The notes: a model not told the origin generated them from the sequence alone. Positions 8,118-17,036 are shown, numbered from the stretch's first letter. The stretch is 64,000 nt of DNA from Corynebacterium freiburgense (GCF_030408815.1 NZ_CP047355.1:186001-250000); one strand, 5' to 3'. Program-made: numbers and translations.

Positions 8118-10208
8118 CTATTCCAAAGCGTCTTTAACTAATATTCCGGGGCGTTGTGGGGCTAAGGCACGGTCGCCCAGGAGGGTGACTATTGCGGGGA
8201 CAAGGAGTGGTCGGACAAGGAATGTATCAATCAGAATGCCAAGTGCCATTGCGAGGCCGAATTGGTATAGCTCACGAATCGGCTGTGTCATTAACACCGC
8301 AAAGGTTGCGGCAAGGATTAACCCTGCACTAGAAACCACTCCGCCGGTGGTAACCAAGGCGGTTCGCAACGCGCCGGTCATCGTGTTACCGGGTAGCTCT
8401 TGGCGCAGGCGTTCCATTATGAAAATGGTGTAGTCCACGCCTAGGGCCGTGAGGAACACCAGGATATATGCGGAAATTTGTGCACCGATGCCGTCGTCTC
8501 CTTGCGCTGTCACCGCGATAAAGGTGGTTAAACCAAGGGTTGCCAGGAAGGAAATCGCGAGTGTTGCCACTAGGTAGATTGGTGCGAGCCAGGATCGTAA
8601 AAGGATCGCCAAGATGAGTCCGATGATGCCAAAAATCAATGGAATCAGTAGGAGAACGTCAGCGTCAATGGCGGTGCGAATATCAGCGTTTTCGGCGGTT
8701 ACGCCACTGGCATAAACCGTCACCAAATCACCGGCTATTACCTGGGCATCCTCCACAATTCCGGGCAGGTTTTCGAGCGCTTCGAGGGAGTACGGGTCTT
8801 CGTTTAATACCACGGTGATGCGGGCTGCTTCGCCGGAGGAGGCGACGTCGTTACGCGGGTTGAAGGCAACACGTGCAACGGCATCTAACTCTTCGGATAC
8901 TTTTGCGGCCGCGTCGGCGGCATCCTTGCCCTCCAGCAGTAAGGTAGTGGGGGCGATCTCGCCAGGTCCGAACGCCTGGGCGAGTGCTGTTTGGCCGTCG
9001 GCGGAGTCGGTGGGAACGCGGAAGCCGGAGGTGAAGTTAAACGTCTCCCGGTACCCCAACAACCCTAATGAGCAGAACGCCAGTACTACCAAGCACACGG
9101 CGACAATACGTTTGGGGTGCGCTAATGTGAAATCGGCAATCCGGGTCCAAAGTTTTGAAGATTGACCCTGTTCAGGCTTTGTGGGCCAGAGCGCAGCACG
9201 CCCGGTAAGCACCATAATCGCGGGTAGAAATGTAAAGGCAACCAGAGCCATCGAGCCCACGCCCAGGGCGAAATACGGACCGAATCCCCGGAGTGTTGGG
9301 GTGGCGGTGGTGAGTAGCGCCAGCATGGCAACGATGATGGTGCCGGCGCTCGAAAGAATGACCGATGTTGTGTGCTTGCTCGCTTCCACCATTGCCGCAG
9401 TGGGCGGGTGATCGTCGCGCAAATATTCGCGCCACCGCGACGTCAATACGAGGGCGTAATCTGTGCCAATACCGAACAGGAGTACGGTCATAATCGCGGT
9501 GGATTGGGCGGTGATAGTGATCCACCCTGCCTGTGCGAACATAGCGGCGATTGCCTGTGTGAGAAGCAGGGCCACCGTCACCGCAATTAGCGGCAGTATA
9601 GCCAGTACCGGCGCGCGATACACCGCCAGCAGAATCACCAGCACCAGCAGCACCGTGCCCACCATGAGTATGCGGTCACCCTGCGCAAACACTTTCACCG
9701 TGTCTGTAATAATCCCCGCGGGGCCTGTCACATGCGTCCCCTCGGGGAGCGCTTCCCGCAGCGTATCGACGTCGCTGCGAAATGCGTCGTCGGAAGGCTC
9801 ACCACTGATCGGCACAACAATCAAGCGAGTTCGCTCGTCTTTGCTAACGGATGTTTCGGGGTCGGCGGGGATGCAATCCGGCGAAAATCCGCGGCACATC
9901 GGGCTGATCGGTGCGCCAAAGCGTTCCGAAGTATTCCGCAACTCTTGCACGATTTCGGTGACTTTGGTGGCTTTATCTTCGTCGCCGGAAACGGTAATAA
10001 TCGCAGGTAGCGCGTCCGAACCTTCAAACTGTTCGGTGAGTTTTTCCTTCGTAATTATCGACGCCGCGTCCGGCGCTGCACCATTATCGCCCGCCGATTG
10101 CACGTCCTTCACGCCAGGTGCGATAAGAAACAAAGCGATGATAATGGCGCACCAAGCGAGCACTGTTATGAGCGATCGCCTCCGTGAGCTAAATAATGCT
10201 GACAACAT
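8118..10208 (-). CDS. MMPL/RND-family membrane exporter
   Basis: A 696-residue inner-membrane transporter of the MMPL group, which moves lipids or small hydrophobic molecules by proton exchange in mycolate-containing bacteria. Two similar halves are visible, each with an N-terminal helix, a large extracytoplasmic loop (residues about 35-165 and about 375-500) and five membrane helices. The motif GIGTDYALVL in the first half and ALGVDYTIFIMERL in the second carry the Asp-Tyr pair used for proton relay. The N-terminal loop has two Cys (MCRGFSPDC). It is shorter than MmpL3-type proteins and lacks their long C-terminal tail. Substrate unknown. Element B lies directly 3' of it. Confidence 0.88.
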   Translation of the reverse strand: MLSALFSSRRRSLITVLAWCAIIIALFLIAPGVKDVQSAGDNGAAPDAASIITKEKLTEQFEGSDALPAIITVSGDEDKATKVTEIVQELRNTSERFGAPISPMCRGFSPDCIPADPETSVSKDERTRLIVVPISGEPSDDAFRSDVDTLREALPEGTHVTGPAGIITDTVKVFAQGDRILMVGTVLLVLVILLAVYRAPVLAILPLIAVTVALLLTQAIAAMFAQAGWITITAQSTAIMTVLLFGIGTDYALVLTSRWREYLRDDHPPTAAMVEASKHTTSVILSSAGTIIVAMLALLTTATPTLRGFGPYFALGVGSMALVAFTFLPAIMVLTGRAALWPTKPEQGQSSKLWTRIADFTLAHPKRIVAVCLVVLAFCSLGLLGYRETFNFTSGFRVPTDSADGQTALAQAFGPGEIAPTTLLLEGKDAADAAAKVSEELDAVARVAFNPRNDVASSGEAARITVVLNEDPYSLEALENLPGIVEDAQVIAGDLVTVYASGVTAENADIRTAIDADVLLLIPLIFGIIGLILAILLRSWLAPIYLVATLAISFLATLGLTTFIAVTAQGDDGIGAQISAYILVFLTALGVDYTIFIMERLRQELPGNTMTGALRTALVTTGGVVSSAGLILAATFAVLMTQPIRELYQFGLAMALGILIDTFLVRPLLVPAIVTLLGDRALAPQRPGILVKDALE

Positions 10209-10285
10209 GAAGGCGTGCTCCTAACACCTTGAGGGTCTCTGCTGCCCACTATAGGTGTTCGATAATTGGGGGTGGCGTGTCAGGG

Positions 10286-10459
10286 TTAAATTTTATGGTA
10301 AAACTCATGACCCCAAATGAAATATGTCATCCCTGCCAACCCAATGGAAACTGCTGTAACAATCATTGTTCGGTTTATTGATTCAAAACCATTAAATATC
10401 AAGTTGCCAATCGCAAACGCGATCATGAAAACGAGAATCGCTATGAAGTAAGGGGACAT
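10286..10459 (-). CDS. 57-residue membrane microprotein
   Basis: ATG at 10459 is preceded on the minus strand by GAGGAAGAGCGA, a reasonable ribosome-binding site. The translation begins MSPYFIAILVFMIAFAIG and has two hydrophobic segments (residues about 4-22 and 32-49) around a short polar turn (NGFESINR). It ends HEFYHKI. It lies between the MMPL gene and an unknown 90-residue gene on the same strand. No family recognised; coding support is the start site, the uninterrupted frame and the clear two-helix hydropathy. Confidence 0.6.
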   Translation of the reverse strand: MSPYFIAILVFMIAFAIGNLIFNGFESINRTMIVTAVSIGLAGMTYFIWGHEFYHKI

Positions 10460-10489
10460 TTCGCTCTTCCTCTATGTTGAGTGGTTTTG

Positions 10490-10762
10490 TCACTCTTGTG
10501 AAGGGTTTTGCGGTCGCATTGTTTCTAAAAATTTGATTCTGCGTTCGAGGTCTATAAGGGCGCCCGCGTGGGCATCAATAATCCGAGTGATTAGCACAAC
10601 TATATCGTCGTTGGTTTGGCCCGTATTTGCGAAGTACTGCACTGATTCCGCGGCGTCGGCAAGAAACTTTTTGGTGGCGGTAAACTCCCTTAATGTGCCT
10701 TTATTAAGGTCGGCGACGGCGTGGATGAGTTTATCTATCTCGCGGGCTGACTGGGATTCCAT
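10490..10762 (-). CDS. Small helical cytosolic protein, unknown
   Basis: 90 residues from ATG 10762, chosen because GAGGAG sits eleven bases upstream; the frame is open further, to 10852, but without a comparable site. The sequence is mostly helical and polar (MESQSAREIDKLIHAV...), with no Cys, no membrane segment and no recognisable motif. It sits 67 bp after the CcdA-like gene on the same strand and may belong to that transcription unit. Confidence 0.6.
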   Translation of the reverse strand: MESQSAREIDKLIHAVADLNKGTLREFTATKKFLADAAESVQYFANTGQTNDDIVVLITRIIDAHAGALIDLERRIKFLETMRPQNPSQE

Positions 10763-10829
10763 AATGGTTGACTCCTCAATGTATAGGCGTATTGACGCCG
10801 AGGATAGTCGCTCGCATAGATTCACGGCA

Positions 10830-11642
10830 TTAGCGCCGCAACAGTCGAACAAAAAGGAAGAGTTCGATAATCACTGCGATAATCAATAACGTAGCTGCAT
10901 TGCTTACCTGCGATGCCCAGTTGCCAGCTGTCTCCTGCAGAGTTGCTTGTGTGTCTGTGCTGGTCAGCGTTGGCAGTGTCGATGTGCCGTGGGTGGTAAT
11001 AAATAACACACCCATCCCAATAAACAGCAGGCCAGCCACCATAGTCATGGTATTGAGCTTGAGTTTTCCCATAGTGAAAGTGCGGCCCGTTAACCATGTT
11101 TTTGCGCCGATATTCCAGCGGTCCCAGCACAGCGCCAATACAAAAAGGGGAACGGTCATTCCAAACGCATACAGGGCCATTATCGACGCCCCGTACCATG
11201 CGCTACTGCCCACCAACGCCGTTGTGAGTACCGCCCCAAGCAACGGACCAGCACAAAATCCAGCAAACCCATACACAGCACCTAAGAAAAACACTGACAC
11301 CCAACCAGTGCCACCAACCTGGGTAGAAAGCTGAGCTAGCCCAGGGATACGGAAACCAAACCCAAAAAATGTGTATACCCCCAAGGCGACCATAATCCAA
11401 CCACCAAGGGAAATCAGGGTGTCACGGTGTTCCGTAACTAAACCGCCAATGCCACCAAGCCCAATACCAATAGGGATCATAATGGTGGCTAGCCCCAAAA
11501 AGAACACCACAGTGCGCACTACCAATTGTTGTTTCGATTGAAACGCATAGGCAAAAAACGCGGGCAGTAGCAATGCTGAACAAGGGCTAAGCATGGAAAG
11601 GACACCAGCAAACAGAGCCCCAAGGAAACCTACCTCGATCAT
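10830..11642 (-). CDS. CcdA/DsbD-type thiol electron carrier, membrane
   Basis: A 270-residue membrane protein of the CcdA family, which passes reducing equivalents from cytoplasmic thioredoxin to exported thiol proteins. About six or seven helices. The two membrane Cys expected of the family appear as MLSPCSALLLP (first helix) and GFAGFCAGPLLG (fourth helix). ATG 11642 overlaps the stop of the upstream DsbA-like gene by 4 bp (ATGA), so the two are translationally coupled, suggesting that the DsbA-like protein is its redox partner. The symbol ccdA is left out because involvement in cytochrome c maturation cannot be seen here. Confidence 0.88.
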   Translation of the reverse strand: MIEVGFLGALFAGVLSMLSPCSALLLPAFFAYAFQSKQQLVVRTVVFFLGLATIMIPIGIGLGGIGGLVTEHRDTLISLGGWIMVALGVYTFFGFGFRIPGLAQLSTQVGGTGWVSVFFLGAVYGFAGFCAGPLLGAVLTTALVGSSAWYGASIMALYAFGMTVPLFVLALCWDRWNIGAKTWLTGRTFTMGKLKLNTMTMVAGLLFIGMGVLFITTHGTSTLPTLTSTDTQATLQETAGNWASQVSNAATLLIIAVIIELFLFVRLLRR

Positions 11643-12502
11643 GTGGTGGAAACCTTGCCGGTGGCTACTTTATCTAGTTCTTCCGCAATAACCTTATGGA
11701 AGACTTCCGCTGGCTGTGCACCAGATACAAATTGTGTACCAATAACAAACCCTGGGGTGCCATTCACACCAATGCCTGAGGCATAGGACCGAGCATTTTC
11801 AATGACCTCGGTAAAGGTGCTGTCGGTGGCTTGCTGACGGAATTTCTGCAAATCTTGAACACCAGCTTCTTCCGCGAACTTCATAAAATCATCGATTTCA
11901 AAATGTGGGTGCCCAGGTGTGTCCTTTGACGCAGTATAGAGGGCTTTTTTAAACTCCCGGAATTTCCCTTGAGCGGCAGCTGCACGACCGGCCTGCGCGG
12001 CTGAAATAGCATTAGGTCCATTGACAGGAAGGTCATTCCACTCCATCCGCACAAGACCTTTTTCCACATATTCCGTGACAATCTCATGCTCGGTGGTATT
12101 GGCAAAGCGGGAACAGAAGGGGCATTCAAAATCCGAAAATTCCGAAATAACAACTGGCGCATCAACTGGGCCAATAGCAAATGGATCGGCTGGATCTCTA
12201 CGGTGGACTTTCAAAATATCGTCCTGAGACTGCAACTCACCAGCAGGGCCAAAAATCATGGCATCAAATGTGCCGTCCGCTTGTGGTGTAGGCTTTGCAG
12301 ATTTTCTCCCAGGTTCGGGTACTTGAAGTTTTTGCTCAGGTGCTTGAGAGTCAGCTGAACGCACACTGTTTGCGGAAGTAGTGGTTTCGACGTTTGGGTT
12401 AGAACGCTCGCCAAGGACATAGCCGCCAAGGCCTGCGATAACGACCAGGCCAGCAAGAAAAGCCCACATGGTCTTGCTGACCTGCTGAAATTGAGAACTC
12501 AC
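11639..12502 (-). CDS. DsbA-like membrane-anchored thiol oxidoreductase
   Basis: 287 residues. An N-terminal signal anchor (about 13-30) is followed by a flexible Pro/Ser-rich linker (to about 75) and a DsbA-type thioredoxin fold (about 105-280). The active-site motif is CPFC (Cys127-Cys130) in FSDFECPFCSRFA. The cis-Pro loop is GVNGTPGFVIG. Faces the cell exterior, where it would form, isomerise or, given its CcdA partner, reduce disulfides of exported proteins. It shares a 4-bp overlap with the downstream CcdA-type gene. Direction of the redox reaction is an inference. Confidence 0.88.
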   Translation of the reverse strand: MSSQFQQVSKTMWAFLAGLVVIAGLGGYVLGERSNPNVETTTSANSVRSADSQAPEQKLQVPEPGRKSAKPTPQADGTFDAMIFGPAGELQSQDDILKVHRRDPADPFAIGPVDAPVVISEFSDFECPFCSRFANTTEHEIVTEYVEKGLVRMEWNDLPVNGPNAISAAQAGRAAAAQGKFREFKKALYTASKDTPGHPHFEIDDFMKFAEEAGVQDLQKFRQQATDSTFTEVIENARSYASGIGVNGTPGFVIGTQFVSGAQPAEVFHKVIAEELDKVATGKVSTT

Positions 12503-12556
12503 AGTAGGGAAAACTCCTGGGAATAAAAACGAAAAGAAAGCAGCGTGGCTGTCTGG

Positions 12557-12919
12557 CTAGAGTGCATCTGGATTGTCATCCGGACGGATTGCATTGCGTA
12601 GCGCAATAGCGCGCGCCAGCCGAGCGTAACGCAACTCTTGTTCCCGGAATCGTACATATGAACTGATCGTTGTAAACATAAAGGCTACGACTAGGCCATA
12701 GAGCAGCAAGTCTGTTCCCCGTGAGACGCCAACGAGGTTTGCCACAACAGTGAGGTCATCAGGGCGAATGACCGCCCAGACAGCCACAAGAATAAATAGC
12801 AAAAAGCCAATCTTTACGCCTGCCTTTGCGCGGGCTTTCCTCCGGTTAATAATAAAATAAAGAACAAGGAATGCAGTGGCGAGCAGCAGCAATACCTGCA
12901 TAATAATCGTGCCGGTCAT
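12557..12919 (-). CDS. DUF2304 membrane protein
   Basis: 120 residues with an N-terminal hydrophobic stretch and further helices, ending in a charged C-terminal helix (FREQELRYARLARAIALRNA). Matches DUF2304, a small membrane family commonly encoded beside polyprenyl-phosphate glycosyltransferases in actinobacteria. Its ATG overlaps the stop of the upstream glycosyltransferase by 4 bp, so the two probably work together in sugar transfer at the membrane. Specific role unknown. Confidence 0.8.
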   Translation of the reverse strand: MTGTIIMQVLLLLATAFLVLYFIINRRKARAKAGVKIGFLLFILVAVWAVIRPDDLTVVANLVGVSRGTDLLLYGLVVAFMFTTISSYVRFREQELRYARLARAIALRNAIRPDDNPDAL

Positions 12920-13623
12920 GGAAGCCTCCTGGCAACAAATCCGTCCGCCAAAATATTTACGCCATTAATTAGGGATTGGCCTTTACTCATGGAGTACTCG
13001 GTATAGAGAATATCCACTGGTTGTTCGGCTACCCGCCAGTTACGCTCATCGATTTGGGCTACAAACTCACTGGCGTGGCTCATGCCATTCATGCGGATAT
13101 TCAGTTCATCTGCCACCTTGCGGTTGAAAACCCGCAAACCATTGTGGGCGTCGGTAAGTCCAAGGCGGCGGGTGCGGGGAGATAACAATACTACGGTCTT
13201 AAGCACAAAACGCTTAATCCAAGGAACTTGATCACTCGCAGACCGCGGACGGCCAAAGCGTGTGCCCACAATAATGTCTTTGTTTTCGGTGCGAAGTCGA
13301 TCAAGCATGGCTATCACGTCTTTGACTTGATGCTGTCCATCCGCGTCGAAAGTAACAAAATACTGTGCACCGGGTTGGGTGCGGGCGTATTCAACGCCAG
13401 TTTGAATGGCGGCACCTTGCCCAAGGTTGACGGGATGATTCACTAAATGCGCACCAGCTGCATGAATGCGGGCAGCAGAATCATCTGTAGACCCGTCATT
13501 TACGGCCACAATATTCGGAAATGTTTTCCGCGCATTGCGAATAACGTCTTCAATAACGGAGCCTTCATTGAAGCACGGAATAACGAGCCACGTGTCTTGG
13601 TAAGTATGAGCAGAGGAATGCAT
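12916..13623 (-). CDS. Family 2 glycosyltransferase, polyprenyl-phosphate type
   Basis: 235 residues from ATG 13623, chosen for the preceding ATGAGGAAC; the frame is open to 13731 but that part overlaps the upstream gene. The GT-A fold shows WLVIPCFNEGSVI at the nucleotide-binding start, VNDGSTDDS, and TFDADGQH (the DxD metal site). It resembles dolichol/decaprenyl-phosphate sugar synthases without C-terminal membrane helices. It is coupled to the DUF2304 gene (4-bp overlap), a common pairing in cell-wall polysaccharide synthesis. Donor sugar unknown. Confidence 0.87.
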   Translation of the reverse strand: MHSSAHTYQDTWLVIPCFNEGSVIEDVIRNARKTFPNIVAVNDGSTDDSAARIHAAGAHLVNHPVNLGQGAAIQTGVEYARTQPGAQYFVTFDADGQHQVKDVIAMLDRLRTENKDIIVGTRFGRPRSASDQVPWIKRFVLKTVVLLSPRTRRLGLTDAHNGLRVFNRKVADELNIRMNGMSHASEFVAQIDERNWRVAEQPVDILYTEYSMSKGQSLINGVNILADGFVARRLP

Positions 13624-13654
13624 GATGTTCCTCATGCTAACGCATAGTGAAGAA

Positions 13655-14452
13655 TTATCGGTGAAAGAGCCGCCGATACACTCTGTGCAGGGCATGAGTA
13701 GGAAGCTTGCGGTATGCAGTGCGCGCAACAAGATTTACCCATGATCGGGGTCGTGAAATCAAGCCATATTGCACAAGGTTGCGTTGCATATGGCGTTCGG
13801 CGGCAAGCATTTCCTTACCAGTACGACGTTGAAACTGGGTATCGGAAGTACGAAAAAACGTAAGGGGCTCAGAAAGATTATGAAAGCGGGAACCTTGGGC
13901 GAGCATTCTGGCGAACAGATCGTAGTCTTCCATAAAGTGAACATCCAGGTAGCCACCTGCACGTTCGACGGCGTCGCGACGCATCATAACGCTCGGGTGA
14001 TTTACTGGGCTATTAATTTTCGCGTATCGGCGGATCTCACGGTGAGAGGAAGGCAACCGGCGAATCCCCTTAATATTGTCGGTGGAATCACTAAATTCCG
14101 CCATGGCTGTACCAACAACATCGACGCCCGGATGGCTGGCCAGGAACGCAAGTTGACGCTCAAAGCGTTCGGGGTGCGCAATGTCGTCGGCGTCGAGACG
14201 CGCAATAAATTCGGTTGAAATAGTTTTCATACCTGCGGCGGCTGCAATACCTGAACCTTGATTTTGTTCAAGCCGCACCACACGTGCGCCGGAATCCGCA
14301 ATAATCGCCTCAAGTGTTGCCGGCAGTGGGCCGTCTGCAACTACCACGAGTTCATCTGCTGGACTTGTTTGCGCATGTAAACTTTCCAAACAAGCCGAAA
14401 GTTCGGCAGGAAGAATTCGGTGATACACGGTAACCAAGGCAGCGAGCGACAT
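13655..14452 (-). CDS. Family 2 glycosyltransferase, AmsE/rhamnosyl-like
   Basis: 265 residues starting MSLAALVTVYHR. GT-A motifs: ELVVVADGPLP, ARLDADDIAHPERF (metal-binding DxDD) and MEDYDLFARML (catalytic-base region ED). The C-terminal third is basic and has no clear membrane helix, so it is probably peripheral at the inner face of the membrane. It is the first gene of the minus-strand set continuing through 12916-13623 and 12557-12919, with a 31-bp gap to the next start. Likely acts on a surface polysaccharide or glycolipid; acceptor unknown. Confidence 0.85.
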   Translation of the reverse strand: MSLAALVTVYHRILPAELSACLESLHAQTSPADELVVVADGPLPATLEAIIADSGARVVRLEQNQGSGIAAAAGMKTISTEFIARLDADDIAHPERFERQLAFLASHPGVDVVGTAMAEFSDSTDNIKGIRRLPSSHREIRRYAKINSPVNHPSVMMRRDAVERAGGYLDVHFMEDYDLFARMLAQGSRFHNLSEPLTFFRTSDTQFQRRTGKEMLAAERHMQRNLVQYGLISRPRSWVNLVARTAYRKLPTHALHRVYRRLFHR

Positions 14453-14639
14453 GCTTTAAAAGTTTAGCGTGTACCGTGGCAGCAATTGTTGTGCAGCAGT
14501 GCTATAAAACTCCGCGTTGGTTTTTCGGAGGCATTTAAGTGAACTGACTATCGGAAGTTGGAAAGGCTTGTTGTTCTGTGGGGTGGGTGTTTGTGGTTTG
14601 GGTTGTGGGGCGGCGCAAGCGTGGAAGAGTTTGGGGCAA

Positions 14640-15310
14640 GGCTGGGCAAGCTTAGGGGCCTAGCCGGGCCTGGGGAAGGCAGATTTGTGTTGTGGGATCT
14701 TGGTTTGGGGGTGTGAGCTGGGGAAATGTTGTGGCGGGTTGTGGGTGATGTGAAATCTGCCTTTGCTGGGTGGTGGGGTGTGTCAGATCTGCCTGATTTC
14801 GGGGCAGGTGGGCTGAAAATCCAGGGCTTCCCGGGGGGTTTGAGCTGGTTTCCTGGGTGAGTTGGCTGGTTTCCCAAGCCTTCGAGCCGCTTTACCCGCA
14901 ATTTGATAGGCCAACCCTATCAAACTAGTGATGTTTTCATCCCCACTGTCACAGATTCCATAAAATCGGCTGAAAAAAATGGAATTTGTGACAGCAAGCC
15001 ATGTTGCGCACAAGCGTTGACCTGGGGTTTGTCGCAGATTCCATAAAAACAGTGAAAAAAATGGAATCTGTGACAGGTTCCCTACCTATCGTGTCGCAGA
15101 TTCCATAAAATCCGCCGAAAAAATGGAATCTGTGACAACACGCTCAACCAGCGCCCAAAAGACCAAACGCCTCCCGACCAGAGCCCATCCAACCCAGCCA
15201 AATCCCAGGTAACCGGACGCGCACAACTAAACCACAAGCACACACCAAAACCACCAGTCACGCACCAAAAAACCAGCCATAGACCCCACAGCCCCACAAA
15301 GTCAGGGTGG
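14640..15310 (+). repeat. Multi-hairpin dispersed element, copy C
   Basis: The fullest copy, inverted relative to A and B. Plus-strand order: G/T-rich arm (14640-14900), hairpin core (14902-15137), C/A-rich arm (15138-15310) with CCAGGTAACC at 15205-15214. The G/T-rich left arm and C/A-rich right arm are broadly complementary in composition, so the RNA could close into one long-range stem; this has not been tested. It lies between a divergent pair, the glycosyltransferase (starts 14452, -) and the HNH gene (15672, +), so unlike A, B and the 35.2-kb remnant it does not follow a gene in sense orientation. No real ORF is present; 14783-15013 (-) is a translated repeat. Confidence 0.85.
14902..15137 (+). 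ncRNA. Hairpin core of element C, putative structured RNA
   Basis: Stem TTTGATAGG/CCTATCAAA (14902-14924), a small GATG-TTTT-CATC hairpin (about 14930-14941), then long hairpins 14947-14993, 15030-15075 and 15092-15137. Arms pair along all 15 positions on the plus strand, with one G.U each. The loop of the last hairpin is identical to its counterpart in copy A. The spacers between hairpins (36 and 16 nt) are also conserved between copies. Confidence 0.55.
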
Positions 15311-15671
15311 CCCGGTGGAGTCGGTGGCACCCCCAAAGTTCCGTAGGTGAAATGTGCCCGATATAAAGAACTGCTCAAATGGTCCAGCGATCAGTGGATG
15401 AAATTCGCCGCACCCTAATATGGGGGTACTTCTGGGTATTATTTTCCTGGCGTTTTGCCGCTTCGGTCTGGGGATATGCCAACTTTTGCCGCTGTGTGCG
15501 CTTCGTGCTGTCATAGCCTATCTGGCTGCTTGCTTTTGCGGAATGGATGGTTGCCGGATTGCCTATTTTAAGATGTTGTCACCTGTATAAAAAACCGCCT
15601 TTACCTGCATAAATGATGGTATTAATGGTGCTATTTCGGTAGAATAGTGGATATCAGGGAGGTGGAAAATC
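15311..15671 (+). other. Gene-free stretch upstream of the HNH gene
   Basis: No ORF with support. The final 40 bp hold a plausible promoter (TAGAAT near 15640) and a strong ribosome-binding site GGGAGGTGG just before the ATG at 15672. Nothing else recognised. Confidence 0.4.
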
Positions 15672-17036
15672 ATGGCAGGGCAACCAGTTGCTTCGTATCG
15701 TGTGCATGCTTGCGATAATCTTTTTGGCGCACATGCGGTGGCTACCAATACGGGTATGTTGAATCTTGTTTTTGGGGTGGTTGCTAGCCGTAATGTCTCT
15801 GCGGAGGATTTGCATTCATTGGCATTGACGCTGGCTGCTCAAAGTGGTGGTGTTTATAGCGCTTACCAGTTGGAATACATGCTGGGGTGGGGTATTCGTG
15901 TGTGTCAGCATTTGCCACTGTTTCAAGCTCACGTATTAGAGATTGGTGTTGTGGGTGTGCGGCACATTATGGCGATGGAACAGGTTTTCCAGTTGTTGGA
16001 TAATCCTCTTGAGGCTAGCCTTTGGTCACGGCTGGATGCCGCGTTGGTACAGAAATTCACGCCGACTGTCGCTGACCAACAAGTTCCTTCCGCTCGTAAT
16101 GTGAAACATTGGCTTGAGGAGCAGTTGCGTACGTGGCTTATTGCGCAGGCTGAGGAGGAACCAGAAATAACGGAAAGCGTATCGTGTATTCCGCTGCCAA
16201 ATAAAGGGGTTACCGTGCTTAGTGCGGAGCTTACCGACGCCGACGCCGCAGCTGTCCACGCTTGTTTAGAGCGTCATGCCGCAGCGGAGAGAACCTCTCT
16301 TTCCCAGGCTCTTGTACAGCTGGTATGCCAACAATCCGCAGGTATTGAAGCTGTACGCAAAATAGTTCTATTTGGCCTCGGGGAGCAAAAACCAAACACC
16401 ACTCTGGAAGCCACCTACCTGCAAGGAATCGGCCCGCTTTCCGCTTCCCAACGGAAACTCCTAAGCACAACGAATCTTGAATACCAAGACGCTTTAGCCG
16501 TGGCTAAGGAAATTTCTGCAGGTCACGAAGCTACCGCATCCTTGCGCAAGCTTGTTATGCTGCGCGACGGCACTTGCAGGTTTCCTGGCTGTGCCTACGA
16601 AGCCATCCACTGCGATATTGACCACGTAATTAATCATGAAGCTGGCGGCTGGACCACGCTTTCGAACCTGCAATGCCTGTGTCGCCGCCACCACAATGCC
16701 AAAACTGATCGCCGCGTTCGCGCCACCATGCGTATCGACGGCGCGGTCACCTGGCACCATGCGGATGGCACGCTTATTGCCACCACCGTTCCTGTGGGTC
16801 AATTAGCAGGAGTTTTCGGAATCCAAAAAGGCATAATAACTAGACACTCTGGGAAAACCTCTGCAGACGACAACACTGCACCACCGAAAAATAATGGGAT
16901 CGGACGTTGGGGATACACCCTTGCTCAAAAACACGAACGAATACGAAAGCGTGTTCAATTCCGGGGTGAGCAACCGCCGCCCGATGAAGATGAAGACGAT
17001 GACTGCCCACTAGCAGACGGAGACGTTTTCTGGTGA
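15672..17036 (+). CDS. HNH endonuclease of the DUF222/13E12 repeat family
   Basis: 454 residues from ATG 15672 behind GGAGGTGG. The N-terminal two thirds are the helical DUF222-like part of the actinobacterial 13E12 family. The C-terminal HNH nuclease shows CRFPGC, CDIDHVINHEAGG and LQCLCRRHHNAKT (about residues 302-345), with all expected Cys and His for zinc and metal binding. The tail ends in an acidic run (DEDEDDD). The last 82 bp overlap the 3' end of the convergent flippase-like gene. A close paralogue begins at the right edge of the window. The family is often multicopy; its role is not established. Confidence 0.88.
   Translation: MAGQPVASYRVHACDNLFGAHAVATNTGMLNLVFGVVASRNVSAEDLHSLALTLAAQSGGVYSAYQLEYMLGWGIRVCQHLPLFQAHVLEIGVVGVRHIMAMEQVFQLLDNPLEASLWSRLDAALVQKFTPTVADQQVPSARNVKHWLEEQLRTWLIAQAEEEPEITESVSCIPLPNKGVTVLSAELTDADAAAVHACLERHAAAERTSLSQALVQLVCQQSAGIEAVRKIVLFGLGEQKPNTTLEATYLQGIGPLSASQRKLLSTTNLEYQDALAVAKEISAGHEATASLRKLVMLRDGTCRFPGCAYEAIHCDIDHVINHEAGGWTTLSNLQCLCRRHHNAKTDRRVRATMRIDGAVTWHHADGTLIATTVPVGQLAGVFGIQKGIITRHSGKTSADDNTAPPKNNGIGRWGYTLAQKHERIRKRVQFRGEQPPPDEDEDDDCPLADGDVFW

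Noticed and set aside
9463..10224. 253-codon plus-strand ORF opposite the MMPL gene
   Set aside because: Low-complexity Ser/Thr/Ile-rich translation, antisense to a well-supported transporter.
3991..15137. Hairpin arrays considered as CRISPR
   Set aside because: Only three palindromic units per locus, with spacers that are themselves conserved between loci and of unequal length (16 and 36 nt). No cas genes present.
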